The notes: generated by a model from the sequence alone, not told the origin. Positions 1-5,878 are shown, numbered from the stretch's first letter. The stretch: 12,761 nucleotides of DNA from Clostridiaceae bacterium UBA4839 (GCA_002400085.1 DHEX01000074.1:17662-30422); one strand, 5' to 3'. Translations and numbers: made by a program.

Positions 1-782
1 TACTTACAAGTCGTGATATTACGAAGTTAGGCTTTCGATCTTCATTTCTTCAGGCAAGTTTTAACTATGAAAGAATGCAAGGTGGTGGATTTTTAGTTTC
101 TCAGCTGCCATGCTTGAAGAAAATATATAAGGATGATAAAAAAGGTCTCTCTGAGGCAATGACGGATAATCTTGAATTTATGAATACTCATCCAAATTTG
201 GCTGGATTCTTAGAAGGAATTCTTGTTTCTCTTGAGGAAAAGAAAGCAGATAGAAATGTTATAAGGGGAATCAAAGATGGGCTCTTTGGACCACTAGCAG
301 GCATAGGCGATGCATTTTTCTGGTTTACATTGCTTCCAATAATGGCTGGAATATGTTCGTCCCTTGCAATGGAAGGGAGTGTAACGGGACCTATTATATT
401 CTTCCTGGTTTATTTTGCAATATGGCTTTCACGTGTACCTATGACACATTTAGGGTACAATCTTGGAACTAATGCCGTAGAAAAACTTAGGGAGAATACT
501 GAAACTATATCAAAGGCTGCTACAATACTTGGAGTTACAGTTGTTGGAGGGCTTGTAGCATCATATGTATCTATAAACCTATTACCTAAAATCGTAATCA
601 ATGCACAAAAGACAGTATCAATACAAACAGATTTTATAGACAAGATATTCCCGAATCTTTTGCCTGCAGCTTATGTTTGGCTGATGTATTATTTATTAAA
701 AAACAAAAAGTTGAGCCCAATTGTACTAATTTGCATAACCTTTGCAATTGCAATTGGAGGTTCATTAATTGGATTGCTGTAA
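1..782 (+). CDS. agaE: PTS N-acetylgalactosamine-type transporter subunit IID (5' partial)
   Basis: Integral membrane IID subunit of a mannose-family phosphotransferase system, which with IIC forms the sugar channel. The first complete codon is at position 3 and 259 residues are visible. The frame is open upstream of the first internal ATG (75), and those upstream codons contain the conserved IID N-terminal signature (GFRSSFLQASFNYERMQGGG), so the true start lies just outside the window and probably only a few residues are missing. Other family signatures are NTHPNLAGFLEG, LFGPLAGIGDAFFWFTLLPI and a hydrophobic C-terminal half with several membrane spans. From memory it resembles E. coli AgaE more than ManZ, and the agaF-like and kbaY neighbours agree; the substrate (GalNAc or galactosamine) is therefore inferred. 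The stop is one base before the next gene, implying translational coupling. Family assignment is very secure and the agaE name fairly so. Confidence 0.93.
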   Translation, partial: LTSRDITKLGFRSSFLQASFNYERMQGGGFLVSQLPCLKKIYKDDKKGLSEAMTDNLEFMNTHPNLAGFLEGILVSLEEKKADRNVIRGIKDGLFGPLAGIGDAFFWFTLLPIMAGICSSLAMEGSVTGPIIFFLVYFAIWLSRVPMTHLGYNLGTNAVEKLRENTETISKAATILGVTVVGGLVASYVSINLLPKIVINAQKTVSIQTDFIDKIFPNLLPAAYVWLMYYLLKNKKLSPIVLICITFAIAIGGSLIGLL

Positions 783-783
783 T

Positions 784-1221
784 ATGAGAAAGATAATAAT
801 CACTGGACATGGAAGATATGCATCAGGCATAGGGAGTGCAATTGAAACGATTGCGGGTAAGAATGACAACATATACTATGTTGACTTTACTGAGGATGAT
901 ACAGATATTACATTAAAAGAGAAGTTCAATTCGATTATTAAAGAAAACCATGATGGAGAAATACTTTTTGTTTGCGACATTCTTGGAGGAACTCCATTCA
1001 AGGTAGCAGCAGAAATAGTAAATGATTCACCCAATATGGAACTTGTAATAGGTTGCAACGTGGGAGGATTGCTTGAAAACATACTAAAAAATGAAGATAA
1101 TTCACTTGAAGAATTTGCAGAAAGTATAGTTTCATCAAGCAAAAATGCTACGTTAAGATTTAAAAAAATAGATATAAATAAAATAGAAGATAAAAACATC
1201 CAAGATGAAGATGGTATCTAA
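784..1221 (+). CDS. agaF: PTS mannose-family subunit IIA, AgaF-like
   Basis: Cytoplasmic 145-residue IIA phosphocarrier that takes phosphate from HPr and passes it to IIB of the same transporter. It opens MRKIIITGHG, which places the phosphorylated histidine at His9, and carries the family motif DILGGTPF at residues 65-72. The later conserved loop reads IGCNVGGLLE where ManX-type proteins usually have TGxNLPMLLE. Length is normal for a stand-alone IIA domain with no IIB fusion. I chose ATG 784, one base after the agaE stop, because it gives the canonical N-terminus. An in-frame TTG at 769 sits 8 nt after a GGAGG (756-760) and would add five residues, so it cannot be excluded. The gene is followed by a hairpin at 1232. 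The AgaF assignment rests on remembered resemblance and on the kbaY neighbour. Confidence 0.92.
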   Translation: MRKIIITGHGRYASGIGSAIETIAGKNDNIYYVDFTEDDTDITLKEKFNSIIKENHDGEILFVCDILGGTPFKVAAEIVNDSPNMELVIGCNVGGLLENILKNEDNSLEEFAESIVSSSKNATLRFKKIDINKIEDKNIQDEDGI

Positions 1222-1231
1222 AACCAGGATG

Positions 1232-1266
1232 ACAGAGTTATCGAATTATGATAACTCTGTTATTTT
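1232..1266 (+). terminator. Intrinsic terminator or attenuator between agaF and kbaY
   Basis: An 11-bp perfect stem (acagagttatc 1232-1242 with gataactctgt 1250-1260) encloses a 7-nt loop and is followed by TATTTT. The stem is only moderately GC-rich and the U tract is short. It probably ends or reduces PTS transcripts before kbaY; readthrough is likely because kbaY belongs to the same pathway. Confidence 0.65.
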
Positions 1267-1348
1267 AAATATAGTGATGTTTAAGAAATTGCTTTGTGGT
1301 AAGTTTAGAAGCCATATATGCGTGATGGTAATATTTGGAACAAGGGCA

Positions 1349-1379
1349 TTGCACCGGTCAATTAAAATTTGCGTATATT
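1349..1379 (+). promoter_or_regulatory. Weak candidate promoter for kbaY
   Basis: TTGCAC (1349-1354) and TATATT (1374-1379) lie 19 bp apart in the leader between the hairpin at 1232 and kbaY. The spacing is longer than the preferred 17 bp, so this is tentative. The 196-bp gap holds no convincing gene: the reading frame at 1205-1414 starts inside agaF, has no family resemblance and runs through the hairpin. Confidence 0.2.
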
Positions 1380-1417
1380 ATCAAGAAAAATTACTAATCT
1401 CAAGGAGGCAATAATAT

Positions 1418-2275
1418 ATGGGCAATATTGTATCAACAAAACAAATGCTATTAAATGCACAAAAGGGGAATTATGCAGTACCTGCATTTAACATACACAA
1501 TTTAGAGACCATACAAGTTGTGGTTGAGACAGCAGCAGAGATGAGATCACCTGTAATACTGGCAGGTACACCAGGGACCATAAATTATGCAGGTGCAGAC
1601 TATATTGTTGCAATTGCAGGGGTTGCTGCTTCAAAATATGATATACCAATTGCGGTACATCTTGATCATTTTGAAGATGTGGAAGCCATCAAAGGGAATA
1701 TAGACATGGGGTTTAAGTCAGCTATGATAGATGCATCCCGTGAACCATTTGAAAAGAATATTGAAATTGTAAGGGAAGTAGTTGATTATGCCCATAAAAG
1801 AGGTACCGTTGTAGAAGCGGAACTTGGTAAATTGGGTGGACAGGAAGATAATATGAATATTGATGAAAAGGATGCTATGTATACTAATCCTGAGAGTGCA
1901 AGGGAGTTTGTTGAGAAAACAGGTATAGATTCGCTTGCAGTAGCAATCGGAACTGCTCATGGACTTTATAAGGGTGAACCGAAGCTTGATTTCGAAAGGC
2001 TTATGGAAATTAAAAGCAAGGTAAAAGTTCCACTTGTATTGCATGGAGCTTCAGATGTGCCTGATGGAAAAGTGAAGAGAGCAATTGAACTTGGTATATG
2101 CAAAGTAAATATTGCAACTGATTTAAAGATACCATTTTCAAATGCAGTAAAGGAATACTTCATAGCCCATCCTGATGCCAATGACCCAAGAAAATATATG
2201 ACTCCTGGTAAAGAGGCAATGAAGCAAGTCGTTATTCATAAGATAAATGTATGTGGGAGTGCAAATAGGATATGA
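1418..2275 (+). CDS. kbaY: Class II tagatose-1,6-bisphosphate aldolase
   Basis: A 285-residue zinc-dependent class II aldolase that cleaves D-tagatose-1,6-bisphosphate into dihydroxyacetone phosphate and glyceraldehyde-3-phosphate, the last step of galactosamine or galactitol catabolism. The N-terminus (STKQMLLNAQKGNYAVPAFN) and the AGTPGT motif at residues 49-54 are typical of the GatY/KbaY group. HLDH at 81-84 supplies the proton-donor Asp83 and zinc ligand His84; the remaining zinc ligands should be His181 (GTAHG) and His209 (LHGAS). The C-terminus KINVCGSANRI and the LVLHGASDVPD stretch favour KbaY over GatY from memory. The start is secure: AAGGAGG at 1402-1408, nine bases before ATG. 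KbaY/GatY enzymes often use a GatZ/KbaZ partner for stability, and none is seen here. Position next to the agaE/agaF-like genes supports an amino-sugar role. It is separated from agaF by 196 bp with a hairpin, so expression may be partly independent. Confidence 0.95.
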   Translation: MGNIVSTKQMLLNAQKGNYAVPAFNIHNLETIQVVVETAAEMRSPVILAGTPGTINYAGADYIVAIAGVAASKYDIPIAVHLDHFEDVEAIKGNIDMGFKSAMIDASREPFEKNIEIVREVVDYAHKRGTVVEAELGKLGGQEDNMNIDEKDAMYTNPESAREFVEKTGIDSLAVAIGTAHGLYKGEPKLDFERLMEIKSKVKVPLVLHGASDVPDGKVKRAIELGICKVNIATDLKIPFSNAVKEYFIAHPDANDPRKYMTPGKEAMKQVVIHKINVCGSANRI

Positions 2276-2334
2276 TAATTACAGCTACATTCAATCCTTC
2301 TGCCTGCCTGAAGTACCAGGCATGTGGCATGTGG

Positions 2335-2472
2335 CAAGTTTAATAAAATTAAAAAAAAGGGACATTTAATTCTATTCCATTTAACGGGAAAGTAATTAAA
2401 TGCCCCCTTTTATTATTCAATTACTACTGCAGTTCCAGATGCAATAACCATAATCATATCTCCGTTTCCCAA
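2335..2472. repeat. Direct repeat block 1, copy A
   Basis: This 138-bp stretch spans the terminator and the 3' end of the minus-strand YbjQ gene. It recurs in the same orientation at 5561-5704 with only a few substitutions and short indels (roughly 90% identity by eye). It is the first half of a larger duplicated segment whose second half is 2817-2858. Confidence 0.9.
2355..2412. terminator. Bidirectional terminator between kbaY and the YbjQ-family gene
   Basis: An A-run and gggacatttaatt (2359-2371) pair with aattaaatgccccc (2394-2407) followed by TTTTATTATT. The loop is about 22 nt and contains a small ttcc/ggaa stem. With A-rich left and T-rich right flanks it can serve kbaY on + and the YbjQ gene on -. 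One internal mismatch and an extra C distinguish it from the perfect copy at 5585. Confidence 0.8.
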
Positions 2473-2730
2473 CACTTCATAGTCAAGGTTTATACCAACT
2501 ATTGCATTGGCACCTACTGATGATGCATTATCCTGCATTTCACGAATGGCATTTTCTCTTGCTTCAATAAGTTCGCCTTCATAAGAACCTGAGCGCCCAC
2601 CAAAGAAGTTTGAAAGCCCTGCTGCAAAATCTTTTATGAAATTAATTCCTGAAACAACTTCTCCAAAAACAAGCCCTCTGTAATCAACAATTCTTCTCCC
2701 GTCTATAGTTGCTGTAGTAGTTATAATCAT
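2413..2730 (-). CDS. YbjQ/UPF0145 family protein (putative heavy-metal-binding domain)
   Basis: A 105-residue cytoplasmic protein of the YbjQ family (UPF0145, also named putative heavy-metal-binding), whose biochemical role is not established; members assemble as oligomers. Family signatures are visible: TTATIDGRRIVDYRGLVFGE at the N-terminus, the GGRSGSYEGEL loop at about residues 45-54, GANAIVGINLDYE at 73-85 and the terminal MVIASGTAVVIE strand. Length is normal. I chose the ATG at 2730 because GAGGGGGTG lies just before it on the minus strand; the more upstream ATG at 2745 overlaps that ribosome site and would add five unlikely residues. It is monocistronic and converges on kbaY across a shared terminator. 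A truncated relic of a second copy lies at 5645-5704. No signal peptide or membrane span is present. Confidence 0.93.
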   Translation of the reverse strand: MIITTTATIDGRRIVDYRGLVFGEVVSGINFIKDFAAGLSNFFGGRSGSYEGELIEARENAIREMQDNASSVGANAIVGINLDYEVLGNGDMIMVIASGTAVVIE

Positions 2731-2816
2731 TTTACACCCCCTCATTTTATATTGAATTTATATATTAATATTATATTTTATATTATTATATACGATAATT
2801 TTAATTTAGTATATAT

Positions 2817-2858
2817 TTATATAATTTTCCTAATTTTTAGACTTATATATTGATCTTT
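2817..2858. repeat. Direct repeat block 2, copy A
   Basis: A 42-bp stretch upstream of the YbjQ gene (ttatataattttcc... to ...tatattgatcttt) that matches 5710-5751 at roughly 85% by eye. In copy A the two repeat blocks are 344 bp apart, with the YbjQ gene between them; in copy B they are 5 bp apart. Confidence 0.8.
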
Positions 2859-3035
2859 GAACCGTAGTGTCGGGGATGCCACAGAAAAAATACAGATAAA
2901 GTGGCATACACTTATTTACAATATATGTACAGAATTTAAGTTATTTATGAAAATAAGGGAATAGTATTTGGAATAACATGCAAAAGTATAAGTTAAATGG
3001 TAAATAAATAAAAAATGATGAAGGAAAATAATTTG

Positions 3036-3051
3036 AATTGGATATCCAATT
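3036..3051. promoter_or_regulatory. 16-bp perfect palindrome, candidate operator
   Basis: AATTGGATATCCAATT is fully self-complementary and lies 170 bp upstream of the sipW-like start. A dimeric regulator site is plausible. No matching family motif is recognised, and no promoter elements around it are convincing. Confidence 0.3.
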
Positions 3052-3220
3052 TATACAAAATTTTCAAGGGACAAGAACTATAATTATTGTAACAATTGGT
3101 GGACAACTATTGCGTTCTAAATTTAAACATTTGAAGTGTATTGAGTTAATGGTGCAATTTGCCCAGTTTGCTTGGCAGTAGGTTGGGTTAAAAGTACTAT
3201 TAAAAAGAAGGGTGACACAT

Positions 3221-3769
3221 ATGATTAAACGCTTATTTAAGTGGATCAAAAACATCATCACAGCTGTTCTTATAGTGATTATTGCTTTAGTCCTTATATT
3301 TTCATTAAAATCAAGTCTTACAAAAGAAGAAATACCAGAATTATTTGGATATTCCCCAATGACTGTTTTAACTGGAAGTATGAGTCCTGCAATAAAACCT
3401 GGTGATGTAATCGTTGTAAATGAAAGGGATAAAAGCACCATTAAAAAGGGCGACATAATAACCTTTAAGGGGAATGGAAGTATGATTGTTACCCATAGGG
3501 TAATTGAGGTAGTAAAGGAAAATGGAAAGCTGAGTTTTAAAACCCAAGGTGATGCAAATAATACGCCTGATAGCGAACTTGTAACTTCAGAGGATGTTGT
3601 TGGAAGTTTAGCCTTTAGATTACCAGGGTTTGGATATGTATTAGGTTTTTTGAGGACACCTGTAGGAATTGCGGTATGTGCGGCTTTCTTTATAATTGTA
3701 ATATTCTCGGATGAAGTTAAAAATCAGCCAGCAAAAAAAGAAAATACAGAGGCGGCGGATAAAAGATAG
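3221..3769 (+). CDS. sipW: Signal peptidase I, SipW/ER-archaeal type
   Basis: A 182-residue membrane-anchored signal peptidase of the SipW (ER/archaeal, S26B) type, which processes a small set of dedicated exported proteins. An N-terminal membrane span covers about residues 11-29. The catalytic serine is Ser53 in TGSMSP, and the second catalytic position is His92 in THRVIEV rather than the lysine of ordinary bacterial signal peptidases. FKTQGDANN (107-114) supplies the conserved acidic motif. A second hydrophobic segment (about 146-163) near the C-terminus is typical of SipW, followed by a charged cytoplasmic tail. I chose ATG 3221, seven bases after AAGGGTG; the in-frame GTG at 3212 overlaps that ribosome site. 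It is the first gene of a three-gene operon whose other members look like its substrates, as in Bacillus tapA-sipW-tasA, though gene order differs. The family is secure; the symbol marks functional type. Confidence 0.93.
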   Translation: MIKRLFKWIKNIITAVLIVIIALVLIFSLKSSLTKEEIPELFGYSPMTVLTGSMSPAIKPGDVIVVNERDKSTIKKGDIITFKGNGSMIVTHRVIEVVKENGKLSFKTQGDANNTPDSELVTSEDVVGSLAFRLPGFGYVLGFLRTPVGIAVCAAFFIIVIFSDEVKNQPAKKENTEAADKR

Positions 3770-3825
3770 AAATAAATCAACAATTAAATACAGCAAGAGG
3801 TTATTAAAGTAGGGGGTGTGAGAAG

Positions 3826-4359
3826 ATGAATAAGCCTAAAGCAAAGGTGCTTATAATATTTTCAGCATTGCTTTTAGTAGCATTATCAATTCATGTGATT
3901 TCATTATCCCGTTACAATATGAAAGACAGCAGTGCTGAAAATATTATTAAAGCATCATCATTCATAGTAAAAGATAATGGTACATTGGAGCAGCAAAAGA
4001 CATTTAATTTAGAAAAATTTGCACCGGGTCAGTCAACCATTTGGAACTTTGAAATTGATAAGACAGGAACTGATGTGCCTGTTGAATATATAATCACCTT
4101 GGAGGGAATAGGAGAACTATTTGAGGGGGTAACGCCAATAAAATATGATTTAATGGAGGGAAAAGATAATAATTATACTCAATTAACTAATCTCCAAGAA
4201 GATGAACATAAATATATCATTATCCCAGATAAGGATATCAAGTATTTTGCTATTAAAATCCAATGGCCATGGGCAGCTCCTAAAGTTGTGGACAAGGATT
4301 TCATTGGGAAAAGTGGCAATATAAAAATAACTGTAAAAGCTAATCAAATACCAAATTAG
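3826..4359 (+). CDS. Exported TasA/camelysin-like protein of the SipW operon
   Basis: A 177-residue protein with an N-terminal hydrophobic segment (about residues 8-28), then a soluble beta-rich domain. Features reminiscent of TasA/CalY-like SipW substrates are a FNLEKFAPGQ phrase (60-69), a central strand ending in VEYIITLEG (86-94), and a C-terminal KIQWPW (144-149) followed by D-x-x-I-G-K and a VTVKANQ-like ending (IKITVKANQ, 166-174). The similarity is by pattern, not strong identity. The usual substrate signal (AYFT-like after the hydrophobic core) is absent: the core is followed by SRYNMKDSS, so it may be cut at an unusual site or stay membrane-anchored. GGGGGTGTGAG precedes ATG at good spacing. 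It lies 56 bp after sipW and 38 bp before the next gene with no terminator between. A fibre subunit or accessory surface protein is an inference. Confidence 0.75.
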   Translation: MNKPKAKVLIIFSALLLVALSIHVISLSRYNMKDSSAENIIKASSFIVKDNGTLEQQKTFNLEKFAPGQSTIWNFEIDKTGTDVPVEYIITLEGIGELFEGVTPIKYDLMEGKDNNYTQLTNLQEDEHKYIIIPDKDIKYFAIKIQWPWAAPKVVDKDFIGKSGNIKITVKANQIPN

Positions 4360-4397
4360 AGAGCCAGAGAAAATGGATTAGGAGGTGTAATGTAATT

Positions 4398-5507
4398 TTG
4401 AAACTGGATAAATCATACGTCCCTAAAATCTTAAAAAAATCCTTCAGCTTTCTTATTGCAGGAGCAATTGTAACAGGTGTGACCCTTATTATGCCTAATA
4501 GTTACTCGATATTTACAAAAAAGTATGAAACCTTGGGTAATGTAAGTGCAATATCAAAAAATGAGCTGATAGAGGATTTCAAAGTAGTAAACGATGGGAT
4601 TCCTACAATAAAAATTAAAAAGACAAAGGATTTAGGCTATGATCCAATTGTATATTTTTCAGTTGAAGGTGAAGCAGCCTCTTATATATTACATATACAA
4701 CCAGTAAAGTTAGTTGATGATAGTCAATATTATAATGTACCTATTAATGTAAATGTAAATTTGTATCAAGTAATAGATCTATTGAAAAACTATAAACAGG
4801 ATTGCGTACCTGGAAAGATAAGGCTTAAATATTTAAATGAATTTATTGATGAAGAAGCTGAACTAAAATTAAGCAAAAGTTATTTAATTAGCAAGTATTT
4901 AGAAGAAGCAGGCTTGTTAAATAGCTCAAGTATAAATCTTGATAACCCTGATATAATTATAAAAAATATACTTATTCAATCAGCTTCTCAAGTTCCATGG
5001 GAACAAGTGAATACAGAAAATGATAAAAATATTAATAAGGGGATAACATCTAGCAATGAGTCCTACAATAATCCAATTAATCCTTTAAGTCTTACTGAAG
5101 AGCAAAGGAGAATGATTGATGCTGTAACTCCCGGAATGTTTTCACATATAAATATTTTAAACAATACTATTAACAACTATGCAAGCTTACTCAATGATAA
5201 AACAAAGGAAATCAAAGAATTAAATGATAGTATTGCAGAGAAAAATAATCAGATAGAACTGTATGAATCAGAGATTAAGAAGCTTCAAGAAACTAATATA
5301 GCACTAACCAACACAATAGATAGTTTATATAAAGAAAACAGCGGATTAGCTGCAGAAAAACAAGGGCTAGAAATTAGTTTGGATTCTTTATCAAAGGAGA
5401 ATAATGAGCTAAAGGAAAAAATAAATGAATTGAATAGTATAGTTGATGAATTAACCAAGCAAGTTAGCACTTCAAATCCCCAAACTGATCAACCTCCAAG
5501 CAACTAA
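4398..5507 (+). CDS. Exported coiled-coil protein of the SipW operon, unrecognised family
   Basis: A 369-residue protein that I cannot place in a named family. Residues 14-33 are hydrophobic and end in NSYSIFTKK (34-42), which resembles the TYAYFT-type cleavage region of SipW substrates, so it is a likely client of the upstream peptidase. Residues 45-200 form an apparently globular domain (VVNDGIPTIKIKK, then a Tyr/Val-rich middle). A polar Asn/Ser linker spans about 201-230. Residues 248-356 form a long heptad-like coiled coil rich in Asn, Glu, Lys and Leu, ending in a short Pro/Gln/Ser tail. No LPXTG or membrane segment is seen at the C-terminus. The start is TTG at 4398, ten bases after AGGAGGTG (4380-4387); an ATG at 4390 is followed at once by TAA and cannot be used. 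The gene ends the operon, followed by a strong terminator at 5585. A stalk, linker or matrix scaffold role is inference. Confidence 0.85.
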   Translation: MKLDKSYVPKILKKSFSFLIAGAIVTGVTLIMPNSYSIFTKKYETLGNVSAISKNELIEDFKVVNDGIPTIKIKKTKDLGYDPIVYFSVEGEAASYILHIQPVKLVDDSQYYNVPINVNVNLYQVIDLLKNYKQDCVPGKIRLKYLNEFIDEEAELKLSKSYLISKYLEEAGLLNSSSINLDNPDIIIKNILIQSASQVPWEQVNTENDKNINKGITSSNESYNNPINPLSLTEEQRRMIDAVTPGMFSHINILNNTINNYASLLNDKTKEIKELNDSIAEKNNQIELYESEIKKLQETNIALTNTIDSLYKENSGLAAEKQGLEISLDSLSKENNELKEKINELNSIVDELTKQVSTSNPQTDQPPSN

Positions 5508-5584
5508 ATCAAATATTTATATGGAATATGTGTGGGAACAATGAAAGTAATGCTACGTGACAAGTTTAATAAAATTTAAAAATA

Positions 5585-5649
5585 AAAAGGGACATTTAAT
5601 TCTTATTCCATTTAACGGGAAAGTAATTAAATGTCCCTTTTATTTTATT
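5585..5649. terminator. Strong bidirectional terminator after the sipW operon
   Basis: A 17-bp perfect stem (5585-5601 with 5625-5641) encloses a 23-nt loop and is followed by TATTTTATTT, with an A-run on the left. It ends the three-gene operon on + and lies beyond the relic on -. It is the intact sibling of the terminator at 2355. Confidence 0.9.
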
Positions 5650-5704
5650 TAATTACTACTGCAGTTCCAGATGCAATAACCATAATCATATTTCCTTTTC
5701 CCAA
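5645..5704 (-). pseudogene. 3' relic of a second YbjQ-family gene
   Basis: On the minus strand this reads LGKGNMIMVIASGTAVVIK and a stop, against LGNGDMIMVIASGTAVVIE in the intact gene at 2413. Three residues differ, the stop position is kept, and the reading frame is unbroken up to the deletion point. The rest of the gene and its ribosome site are missing: five bases (5705-5709) separate it from sequence that in copy A lies 344 bp further away. It is non-functional as a gene. Confidence 0.88.
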
Positions 5705-5709
5705 TATAA

Positions 5710-5751
5710 TTATATAATTTTCCCAGTTTTCAGATTTATATATTGATTTTT
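5710..5751. repeat. Direct repeat block 2, copy B
   Basis: Matches 2817-2858, the far upstream flank of the intact YbjQ gene. Its position right beside block 1 defines the internal deletion in copy B. Confidence 0.8.
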
Positions 5752-5760
5752 ATCCAAAAA

Positions 5761-5803
5761 TTCAATATAATTTCATTGATGGGATGCATTGCATTATATT
5801 GAA
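5761..5803 (+). promoter_or_regulatory. Inverted repeat around a candidate promoter for the protease gene
   Basis: TTCAATATAAT (5761-5771) and ATTATATTGAA (5793-5803) are exact inverted copies 21 nt apart. A candidate -35 TTCATT (5772-5777) and -10 TATATT (5795-5800) lie 17 bp apart, so one arm abuts the -35 and the other covers the -10. This fits an operator or a regulated promoter, but the -35 matches the consensus poorly. Confidence 0.4.
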
Positions 5804-5814
5804 ATAAATAACAG

Positions 5815-5851
5815 AAGGGAGGTAAACTTGTCAAGTGCCACTGCTTGGTAG
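5815..5851 (+). other. Possible seven-codon leader peptide before the protease gene
   Basis: AAGGGAGGT (5815-5823) is one of the strongest ribosome sites in the window yet lies over 50 nt before the protease start. Five bases after its GGAGG core, TTG opens a frame reading MSSATAW then TAG (5828-5851). The protease has its own GGGGG site at 5869-5873. A leader peptide or a ribosome-standby/mRNA-stabilising site is possible; chance is not excluded. Confidence 0.3.
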
Positions 5852-5878
5852 TCTAAAAAATTTAAAAAGGGGGATATT

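Larger units (their letters stand above)
2731..3220. other. Intergenic region upstream of the sipW operon
   Basis: This 490-bp AT-rich gap lies between two divergent genes and should hold promoters for both, but I see no good -35/-10 pair. It contains a homopurine/AT stretch (2746-2820), part of the duplicated segment (2817-2858), an imperfect hairpin at 2867-2911 (atgccac 2876-2882 with gtggcat 2901-2907, extended by gtgt/acac), and a 16-bp perfect palindrome at 3036-3051. No riboswitch class is recognised and no convincing gene was found. Confidence 0.6.
5561..5704. repeat. Direct repeat block 1, copy B
   Basis: Second copy of 2335-2472. It starts at caagtttaataaaatt and ends at the cccaa shared with copy A, covering the terminator and the 3' end of a former YbjQ gene. 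Because both copies have the same orientation, recombination between them would remove the whole sipW operon. Confidence 0.9.

Noticed and set aside
769..783. TTG at 769 as the start of the IIA gene
   Set aside because: It has a good GGAGG spacing but adds five residues before the canonical MRKIIITGHG start; ATG 784 is preferred, with TTG kept as an alternative.
1205..1414. 69-codon + strand reading frame between agaF and kbaY
   Set aside because: It begins inside agaF, runs through the hairpin and has no family resemblance; composition looks random.
2301..2341. CRISPR-like short repeats after kbaY
   Set aside because: Only a GGCATGT doublet and a 6-bp hairpin (TGCCTG/CAGGCA); no regular repeat-spacer spacing and no cas genes.
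2731..2745. Upstream ATG for the YbjQ-family gene
   Set aside because: It overlaps the GAGGGGGTG ribosome site that serves ATG 2730, and family members start at the MIITTT-like position.
3064..3456. 130-codon - strand reading frame opposite the sipW leader and gene
   Set aside because: Most of it is antisense to the clearly coding sipW frame and it lacks any recognisable motif.
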